The notes beneath the pieces were generated by a model, which ran no database searches, was not told where the DNA came from, and saw only the letters and a list, made by a program, of their open reading frames with translations. A stretch of 64,000 nucleotides of DNA, taken from NCBI GenBank assembly GCA_031769625.1, contig JAUIMM010002293.1:62001-126000 (forward strand), read 5' to 3'. Shown one piece after another: positions 56,506 to 64,000 of the stretch (within the stretch, counting starts at the first letter, position 1; the number at the start of each line of letters is the position of its first letter). The stretch comes from Taudactylus pleione (lineage: Eukaryota; Chordata; Amphibia; Anura; Myobatrachidae). Made by a program: the position numbers and the translations under genes.

Positions 56506-56650
56506 TTTTTTGAATGTACCTCTACAGGTTGGAAAATGTTTTTCATGTGGAATGCACTACTAGAAGTCTTCCTGGTCTCCTTCTGGGATGAGAAAATCCA
56601 CTCCCAGCAGCAGACATGGTACTCAAGGATTCTTCTGAGGCAAGGACTGA

Positions 56651-56839
56651 TGTGAATGGGTAAAATATTTTTTTTGTAAATGCCTCCACCCCTCCCCTCA
56701 CCTTCTTCCTCATAAATTTACTTTGGAATAATAAAATGTATTAAATTTACTATTTACTATTAATTAACCCTTCCTGTCCCCGCCCGGCCTTCAACTACAT
56801 ACATACTCCAACTCCCTCAGGCCTTTCTTGAATAATAAA
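56651..56839. other. Unassigned AT-rich spacer
   Basis: Nothing recognised. Confidence 0.4.
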
Positions 56840-57225
56840 AACATTTGTTTCCTGAAGTGCCATGTTGAAAGTTGAACTGCCACGTTTTTGTGCGGCCCAC
56901 TGCTGCTGCATAGTTTTGTCAGCCAGCTAGCTTGGAGCACATTTTGGGCGTAACCTGGATGAAAACAACATAGTGAGCTGGGAGGTGGTCAAAATTGACT
57001 GGAAACGAGTGGAAATAAATGTTATTGAAGTTAATAATACCGTAGGAACAAAATAAGGCCCATTTTATGTGATTTTAGCAGTTTTTATGATTTTTTTAAG
57101 AAAGAATCCAGATCCAAAACCAAAAAACAAAACACAAAGGTGAGGTTTTGGCAAATCACATCCAGATCCAAAACCAGGGGAGATCCAGATCCAAAACCAA
57201 TACACAAGGGTCTGGCATACATCTC
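56840..57225 (+). mobile_element. hAT right-end fragment
   Basis: GGTGGTCAAAATTGACTGGAA, AAATGTTATTGA and repeated CCAGATCCAAAACCA are the 3' UTR and terminal block of hAT copy 2 (48560-48801). It ends in GGCATACATCTCTA near 57226. No left end is present. Confidence 0.75.
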
Positions 57226-57839
57226 TAATCTGCACTTGTGTAACACCCCGCTGAGGGTACTGTTCTCAGTGTTGTGTGTTGGAGTGATTCCTTTTCAGTA
57301 ATACGGTCTCTGGATCATCTTGGCCTCTTCCAAAATATTACCAAATAGATACAGGCAATAATGGCAATAGGATGATGTATTTATTGTAGGGATGAGCGGG
57401 TTCAGATTTCCAAAATCCGAACCCCCCTGAGGCCCCCCTTTTCGAGCCAGGATCCGAGTCAGGTTCAGATTTTCACACCTGGCTTGGATCTGAAATCGAG
57501 GCAAAATGTCATCATCCCGTTGTTGGATTCTTGCAGGTTTTGGATTCTATAAAAGGTCCCGTCATCGCCCCATTTTTTATCCAGCTGTGGAGTGTGCAGA
57601 GCTGGGAACAAAGTGTGTTATCTCAGTGTGAAACTTTATAAAAATAAAAAATAACAAAGTGTACTGCTTGCTGGCTACTGTGAAGAGGGAGGGAGCTGTT
57701 CCTGATGCTGACCATAGAGGCTGACTGGCTAGCTAGCTACTGTTGTCCATATACAATAAATAGGGGCTGGCTGGCTACTGTTGTCCTTGTCCATATAGGG
57801 GCTGGCTGTTGTCCTGTCCATAGGGGCTGGCTGTATTGC

Positions 57840-58360
57840 TGTGTTGTCCAGGGGCTGCCCTGTCTGCTGTAGGGGTACACTCTTACAAATAATTTTTACA
57901 GGGGTGCTCTGTATGCTGTAAGGGTATGGTCTTACAAATATTTTTTACAGGAGTGAACTGTCTGCTGTAGGGGTATGCTCTTGCAAACAATTTTTACAGG
58001 GGAGCCCTGTCTGCAGTAGGGGTATGCTCTTACAAATATTTTTTCCAGGGGTGCCCTGTCTGCTCTGCTGTAGGGGTATGCTCTTACAAATATTTTTTCC
58101 AGGGGTGCCCTGTTTGCTGTAGGGGTACGCTCTTACAAATATTTTTTGCAGGGGTGCCCTGTCTGCTCTGCTGTAGAGGTATGCTCTTATCAAATAATTT
58201 TTACAGGGGTGCCCTGTCTGCTGTAGGGGTTCGCTCTTAGAAATAATTTTTACAAGGGTGCCCTGTCTGCTGTAGGGGTATGCTCTTACAAATAATTTTT
58301 ACAGTGGTGCCCTGTCTGCTGTAGGGGTACACTCTTACAAATATTTTTTACAGGGGCTAG
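57840..58360. repeat. Leader minisatellite of hAT copy 4
   Basis: About ten units of roughly 50 bases: GGGGTGCCCTGTCTGCTGTA, GGGGTATGCTCTTACAAATA and ATTTTTACA. Confidence 0.9.
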
Positions 58361-58376
58361 TCACTCCATAGAAATA

Positions 58377-59240
58377 ATGGAGGACAAAAATTTGGAGGAT
58401 AAAAATAAAATAGGAAAAAATCTAGAACCACTTCCTCCTAGTGCTGAAGCTGCTGCCACTAGTCATGACATAGAGGATGAAATGCCATCAACATTGTCTG
58501 CCAAGGCCAATGCCCAATGTCATAGTAGAGGGCAAGTAAACTCCAAAAAGCCAAAGTTCAGTAAAATTACCTTAAAAAATAAATTGAAATCATCTGAGGA
58601 GTTAAACTGGCAAAAGCACAGCAAAGTACTGTGCGTTCTTCTAAGAAGATACAGCAAATCCCCAAGGACAGTCCAATTGTGGTGGTGGTTGCGATGCCTG
58701 ACCTCCAGCACTGGACAGGAAGAGGTGGCTCCTTCCACAATTTGCATGCCCTCTGCAAGTACTGAAAGGAGCACCAAAGTCTAGTTGCTGATATTCAAAC
58801 TGAAAATGTCACTGTTGAAGTACAACAGGATGAGGATATTGGTGTAGCTGGCGCTGACGAGAAAGTTGACACGGAAGATTCTGATGGTAATATGGTTTGT
58901 TTAAATCAGGCACTGGGGGAGACAGATGTTGTCCGTGGGATGAAAAAGCCCATCACGGTCATGCCTGGGCAGAAAACCAATCATTCCACCTTTTTGGTCT
59001 GGAAATGTTTCTATCCAAATCCGGAGAGCAACTGTCTTGCCATGGACGCCATATACATCCTCCCTTATACGTCACCTGCAGCGCGTTCATAAAAAGTTAC
59101 TGTCAAAATTAGAAACTGTGGCTAAGACCATAATCAGTCCAGGGACACCTAAATCCGTTTGTCCTGTTGTATTCAAGTGCCTGCAAACCACACTGTCAAC
59201 TCCCTCCTCGTCAATTTCCTCCTCAGTCAGGATCTGAAGT
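58377..59240 (+). pseudogene. hAT copy 4 N-terminal region with deletion in the BED finger
   Basis: It starts MEDKNLEDKNKIGKNLEPLP. Further on are TVMPGQKTNHSTFLVWKCFY and ESNCLA, then a jump and frameshift to TSSLIRHLQRVHKKLL, so the Cys pair of the BED finger is lost. Several other shifts occur between 58780 and 58890. Confidence 0.75.
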
Positions 59241-59264
59241 AGTCCTGCAAGCCTTGTCACTGGC

Positions 59265-60246
59265 ATGACTGACTCCTCTCCTATCCGAGATTCCTCTGGA
59301 GGATCCTGCATTGCTATGCCTACTGCTGCCGCTGCTTCTGTTGCTGCTGGGAGTCGTTCAACATCCCAGAGAGGAAGTAGGACCACCACTACTTCTTCAA
59401 CTAAGCAATTGACCCTCCAACAGTCCTTAGCGAGGAGGATGAAGTACGACAGCAGTCATCCTGTTGCAAAGCGGATAACTGAGGCCTTGACAGCTATGTT
59501 GGAGTTAGACGTGCATCCGGTATCCAACATCAGTGCAGTGGGATTTAGACAATTGATGGAGGTAGTGTGTCCCCGGTACCAAATCCCATCTAGATTCCAC
59601 TTCACTAGGCAGGTGATACCAAGAATATACAAAGACATCATAAAGTGTCCTCAGTGTCATAAAAAATGCAGTTATACCCAATGTCCACTTAACCACGGGC
59701 ATGTGGACAAGTGGAACAGGGCAGAATGAGGACTATATGACTGTGACAGCCCACTGGGTAGATGTATCGACTTACGCAGCAACAACAGCATCACCAGTAG
59801 AAGCATCTCAGAAATGCCAGCTTGTTCCAAGGCAGTCTACACTGTGTATCACCAGTTTTAAAAAGAGGTACACCGCCAACAACCTCTTTGAAAAACTGAG
59901 GGAATCATCGCCCAATGGCTTACCCTACTTAGACTGTCCTGGGGATTTGTGATATCTGACAGTGCCACCAATATTGTGTGGGCATTATATCTGGGCAATT
60001 TCCAGCAAGTCCCATGTTTTGCTCACAATAAAATAAATTTGGTGGTTCAAAATTTTCAGAAAAATGACAAGGGCGTGCAGGTGTCCTAAAAAATGTCTGC
60101 CCACTTTTGCCATTCAGAGACTGCATTCTGAAGACTGGAGCACCAGCAAACACTCTTGAAAATGCCTTGCCATCACCTGAAGCAAGATATTGGCCATTCA
60201 AGCCTATACATTCACCTATGACATTGGCAAAGGAAATGGTATGCAC
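59265..60246 (+). pseudogene. hAT copy 4 transposase, first half
   Basis: SQRGSRTTTTSSTKQLTLQQ, SLARRMKYDSSHPVAKRITE, CPRYQIPSRFHF, then a shifted frame with GTGQNEDYMTVTAHWVD, the GDL/VISDSATN segment near 59945-59970 and CFAHN near 60018. A stop follows the CNQ-type region near 60088. The sequence ends at the copy 5 insertion. Confidence 0.8.
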
Positions 60247-61039
60247 TAGGGGTGTGCACCGGCCACTTTTCGTGTTTTGTGTTTTGGTTTTGGATCTGGA
60301 TCTTTCTTCGTGTTTTGGATCTGGATTGGTTTTGCCAAAACCACCCTTGCGTGTTTTGGGTTCTGGGTTTTGTGTTTTGGATCTGTATTTTTTTGAAAAA
60401 AAGCATAAAAACAGCTAAAATCACAGAATTTGTAGGTTTTTCTGCTCCTATGCTATTATTAACCTCAATAACCTTAATTTCCACTCATTTCCAGTCTATT
60501 CTGAATACCTCACACCTCACAATAGTGTTTTTATGTCCAAAAGGTTGCACCGAGGTAGCTGGATGACTATGCTAAGCGACACAAGTGGGCGGCACAAACA
60601 CGTGACCCATCTAGGCGTGAAACTGCAGTGGCAGACAGGATGGCATTGAAAAACTAGGCCCCAAACTGTACATAATGCAAAGAAAAAAAAGAGGTGCAAG
60701 ATGGAATTGTCCTTGGGCCCTCCCACCCACCCTTATGTTGTATAAACAGGACATGCACACTTTAACAAACCAATCATTTCAGCGCCAGGGTCTGCCACAC
60801 AACTGTGGCTGAAATGATTGGTTCGTTTGGGCCCCCACAAAACAAGCTGGCAATTTATCTGTCCCTGCACAAACTGGCTCTACAGAGGCAAGATGTCATC
60901 CTCATCCTCCTCATCCACCGATTCCTCACCCTCTTCAGTGTGTACATCCTCATCCTCACAGAGTATTAATTCGTCCCTGCTGGAACCACAGGTCCCTCTG
61001 TACGTTCTGGAGGCTGGTCTCCCTGGAAGAGTTGATAAT

Positions 61040-61325
61040 TCATTTTATGAACATCATCTTCTCCACATTTTGTGGAAGCAACCTCCTACGCCTTTCGCTG
61101 ACAAGGTTCCCGGCTGCACTAAACACTCTTTCGGAGTACACACTGGAGGGGGGGCAACTCAGGTAAAATAGAGCCAGTTTGTACAGGGACCTCCAAATTG
61201 CTTCTTTTTCCTGCCAGTACAGGTACGGACTGTCTGACATGCCTACTTGGATGCTGTCACCGATGTAATCCTTTAACAGACAGACGCACGCTTGTCGCTG
61301 CTGCTTTGAGGATTCAAGTGCGGCT
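61040..61325 (-). pseudogene. hATC remnant of hAT copy 5
   Basis: Nearly identical to the copy 3 remnant: SPYLYWQEKEAIWRSLYKLA, YSERVFSAAGNLVSERRR and LLPQNVEKMMFIK. It joins the array at LKDYIGDS, at the same codon as copy 3. Confidence 0.85.
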
Positions 61326-63240
61326 ACAGCCCACACAATTCACAAAGACAGAAAAAAAAAAGAATATTTTTATTGTTTGTGGAGCACACTTTGAGGGTTA
61401 CACCACCCTTTAACAGACAGACGCACGCTTGTCGCTGCTGCTTTGAGGATGCAAGTGCGGCTACAGCCCACACAATTCACAAAGACAGAAAAAAGAAGAA
61501 GAATATTTTAATTGTTTGTGTAGAACACTTTGAGGTGTCACCACCCTTTAACAGACAGACGCACGCTTGTCGCTGCTGCTTTAAGGATGCAGGTGCGGCT
61601 ACAGCCCACACATTTCACAAAGACCAAAAAAAAAAGAACAATATTTTAATTGTTTGTGTAGAACACTTTGAGGTGTCACCACCCTTTAACAGACAGACGC
61701 ACGCTTGTCGCTGCTGCTTTAAGGATGCAGGTGCGGCTACAGCCCACACAATTCACATAGACAGAAAAAAAAAGAACAATATTTTAATTGTTTGTGTAGC
61801 ACACTTTGAGGGTGTCACCACCCTTTAACAGACAGACGCACGCTTGTCGCTGCTGCTTTGAGGATGCAAGTGTGGCTACATCGCACACAAGTCACAAACA
61901 CATTAAAAAAATAGTTTTTTATTTTTTGGAACACTTTGAGAGTTACACCACCCTTTAACAGACAGACGCACGCTTGTCGCTGCTGCTTTAAGGATGCAGG
62001 TGCGGCTACAGCCCACACATTTCACAAAGACCGAAAAAAAAAGAACAATATTTTAATTGTTTGTGTAGAACACTTTGAGGGTGTCACCACCCTTTAACAG
62101 ACAGACGCACGCTTGTCGCTGCTGCTTTAAGGATGCAGGTGCGGCTACAGCCCACACAATTCACATAGACAGAAAAAAGAAGAATATTTTTATTGTTTGT
62201 GTAGCACACTTTGAGGGTGTCACCACCCTTTAACAGACAGACGCACGCTTGTCGCTGCTGCTTTAAGGATGCAGGTGCGGCTACATCGCACACAAGTCAC
62301 AAACACATTAAAAAAATAGTTTTTTATTTTTTGGAGCACTTTGAGAGTTACACCACCCTTTAACAGACAGACGCACGCTTGTCGCTGCTGCTTTAAGGAT
62401 GCAGGTGCGGCTACAGCCCACACATTTCACAAAGACCGAAAAAAAAAGAACAATATTTTAATTGTTTGTGTAGAACACTTTGAGGGTGTCACTACCCTTT
62501 AACAGACAGACGCACGCTTGTCGCTGCTGCTTTAAGGATGCAGGTGCGGCTACAGCCCACACATTTCACAAAGACCAAAAAAAAAAGAACAATATTTTAA
62601 TTGTTTGTGTAGCACACTTTGAGGGTGTCACCACCCTTTAACAGACAGACGCACGCTTGTCGCTGCTGCTTTAAGGATGCAGGTGCGGCTACAGCCCACA
62701 CAATTCACAAAGACAGAAAAAAAAAGAACAATATTTTAATTGTTTGTGTAGCACACTTTGAGGGTGTCACCACCCTTTAACAGACAGACGCACGCTTGTC
62801 GCTGCTGCTTTAAGGATGCAGGTGCGGCTACAGCCCACACATTTCACAAAGACCAAAAAAAAAAGAACAATATTTTAATTGTTTGTGTAGCACACTTTGA
62901 GGGTGTCACCACCCTTTAACAGACAGACGCACGCTTGTCGCTGCTGCTTTAAGGATGCAGGTGCGGCTACAGCCCACACAATTCACAAAGACAGAAAAAA
63001 AAAGAACAATATTTTAATTGTTTGTGTAGCACACTTTGAGGGTGTCACCACCCTTTAACAGACAGACGCACGCTTGTCGCTGCTGCTTTAAGGATGCAGG
63101 TGCGGCTACAGCCCACACAATTCACAAAGACAGAAAAAAAAAGAACAATATTTTAATTGTTTGTGTAGCACACTTTGAGGGTGTCACCACCCTTTAACAG
63201 ACAGACGCACGCTTGTCGCTGCTGCTTTGAGGATGCAGGT
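61271..63240. repeat. Monomer array inside hAT copy 5
   Basis: Units start CTTTAACAGACAGACGCACG near 61271, 61408, 61546, 61684, 61823, 61953, 62092, 62228, 62358, 62497, 62636, 62775, 62914, 63053 and 63192, so spacing is mostly 136-139 bases, with two 130-base units. The 130-base type has CATCGCACACAAGTCACAAA. The set 61823-62227 is repeated as 62228-62635. Confidence 0.95.
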
Positions 63241-63568
63241 GGAATCTAGATGGGATTTGGAACCGAGGACACACTACCTCCATCAATTGTCTAAATCCCA
63301 CTGCACTAATGTCGGATACCGGACGCACGTCTAACACCAACATAGCAGTCAAGGCCTCAGTTATACGTTTTGCTTCAGGATGACTGCTGTCGTACTTCAT
63401 CCTCATCGCTAGGGACTGTTGGAGGGTCAATTGTTTAGTAAAAGTAGTGATGTTCCTACTTCCTCTCTGGGATGATGAACAACTCCCAGCAGCAGCAACA
63501 GCACTAGGAGGAAGTGGTTCTTGATCTTTCCCTATTTTATTTTTATCGGAGAAAGTTTGGTCCTCCAT
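63194..63568 (-). CDS. 124-codon frame: hAT N-terminus lacking BED finger and core
   Basis: An uninterrupted frame starting MEDQTFSDKNKIGKDQEPLP, passing through SSSQRGSRNITTFTKQLTLQ and SLAMRMKYDSSHPEAKRITE, to CPRFQIPSRFHLHPQ, and then reading a few residues into the array. In copy 4 the BED finger lies between PPSA and SQRGSR; here the two sides are joined. The product could not cut DNA and probably could not bind it by a BED finger. Whether it is ever translated is unknown. Confidence 0.55.
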   Translation of the reverse strand: MEDQTFSDKNKIGKDQEPLPPSAVAAAGSCSSSQRGSRNITTFTKQLTLQQSLAMRMKYDSSHPEAKRITEALTAMLVLDVRPVSDISAVGFRQLMEVVCPRFQIPSRFHLHPQSSSDKRASVC

Positions 63569-63599
63569 TTATGTTATATTGATATATATACATGCGGCT

Positions 63600-64000
63600 A
63601 AAGCGCACACAAACACAGAAAATATTATTTTATTTTTGCTGGAGAGTAGTGCACTTTGTGGGTTACACCACCCTTTAAGAAATGAGCCAGCCGGCTCTTT
63701 ACTTATGGGACACAGGCGCACGCTTGGCGCTGCTCCTTTGTTGATGCACGTGCAGCCACAGTGCACACAATTCACAAACACAGAAAATAATTTTTTTTTG
63801 GGTTTGGACTGGAGTGTACTTTCGGGGGTTACAGCACCCTTAACGGTCAAGCCAGCTGGCCCTTTACTTATGACACAGGTGCACGCTTGGCACTACTTTG
63901 TTGATGCACGTGCGGCTACTGCGCACACAATTCACAAACACAGAAAATAATTTTTTTTTGGTTTGGACTGGAGTGTACTTTTGGGGGTTACAGCACCCTT
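63600..64000. repeat. Leader monomers of hAT copy 5
   Basis: Units with CACCCTTTAA, GCACGCTTGGC, GATGCACGTGCGGCTACTGC and CACAATTCACAAACACAG, about 140-150 bases each, as in 51185-51660. Confidence 0.85.

Larger units (their letters stand above)
55190..56650. repeat. Old tandem unit, three copies, each invaded by MITEs
   Basis: The text GGATGAAAATCCACTCCCAG and CTCAAGAATTC recurs at 55200, 55670 and 56590. GTGCTGGTTAAGTGGCA...GGCCACTAACTA occurs at 55525 and 55911, and CAGGTTGGAAAAT at 55582 and 56526. Between and inside the units sit three different MITEs. Confidence 0.75.
57387..60246 (+). mobile_element. hAT copy 4, interrupted by copy 5
   Basis: Left end TAGGGATGAGCGGGTTC. It has a leader minisatellite, N-terminal frame, damaged BED finger and transposase start, and is cut at 60246, where copy 5 begins. 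The sequence at the break (GACATTGGCAAAGG) corresponds to copy 2 near 47190, so the remainder should continue beyond the window end. Confidence 0.85.
60247..64000 (-). mobile_element. hAT copy 5, array-bearing derivative, runs off the window
   Basis: Left end TAGGGGTGTGCACCGG, preceded by GTATGCAC (60239-60246, presumed target duplication). Layout equals copy 3: 3' UTR, hATC remnant, array, N-terminal frame, leader monomers. The right end lies beyond 64000. The array is much longer than in copy 3. Confidence 0.85.

Noticed and set aside
61271..63240. Ribosomal or snRNA gene cluster suggested by evenly spaced units
   Set aside because: Units lack RNA-gene promoters and conserved RNA cores, and the array sits between two pieces of one transposase gene.

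Overview
This window looks like vertebrate nuclear DNA, most likely from a frog or another amphibian. The basis is a spliced gene of the nicotinamide N-methyltransferase (NNMT/INMT) family set among hAT, PIF/Harbinger-like, Tigger-like, L2, Penelope-like and Ty3/Gypsy elements and very long minisatellites. There are no operons, Shine-Dalgarno sites or CRISPR arrays, and I recognised no tRNA or rRNA gene. The species is an inference; the eukaryotic, repeat-rich nature is seen directly.

The only host gene I can support is on the + strand: TATA box near 11795, coding exons 11884-12031, 25574-25781 and 26877-27303, poly(A) signal 27327-27332. Its splice phases join into a 260-codon reading frame, close to the 264 residues of human NNMT. 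Several residues that bind SAM and nicotinamide in NNMT are replaced. Intron 1 (about 13.5 kb) carries a 4 kb TG-rich satellite and a 4.5 kb 32-bp minisatellite; intron 2 carries a hairpin-rich element. A 29-bp minisatellite lies 1.2 kb downstream.

Layout: 0.3-2.6 kb truncated hAT copy 1; 2.6-3.3 kb Penelope-like debris; 3.3-3.5 kb partial hairpin-chain element; 3.5-5.0 kb L2 LINE; 5.1-9.5 kb Penelope-like elements with decayed RT and GIY-YIG; 9.5-11.3 kb foldback elements; 11.8-27.3 kb the gene; 28.5-29.3 kb minisatellite; 29.6-33.1 kb two non-autonomous hAT elements; 33.9-37.0 kb a broken Gypsy element split by a MITE; 37.9-38.8 kb minisatellite; 39.2-42.4 kb nested MITEs; 42.6-48.8 kb full-length but broken hAT copy 2; 48.9-52.2 kb hAT copy 3; 52.4-56.6 kb MITE cluster; 57.4-60.2 kb hAT copy 4, interrupted by hAT copy 5 (60.2 kb to the window end).

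Two things stand out. First, a family of about 550-bp elements (10729-11278, 40510-41052, 55953-56505, partial 3313-3489) is built almost wholly from about eleven hairpins in a row. The copies differ from one another at many arm positions, but the two arms change together, so pairing is kept. Other, unrelated foldback elements in the window share this hairpin-chain architecture. Second, hAT copies 3 and 5 have lost the BED finger and the whole catalytic core; the core is replaced by a tandem array of about 137-bp monomers related to the element's own leader repeats, and the array length differs between the copies.
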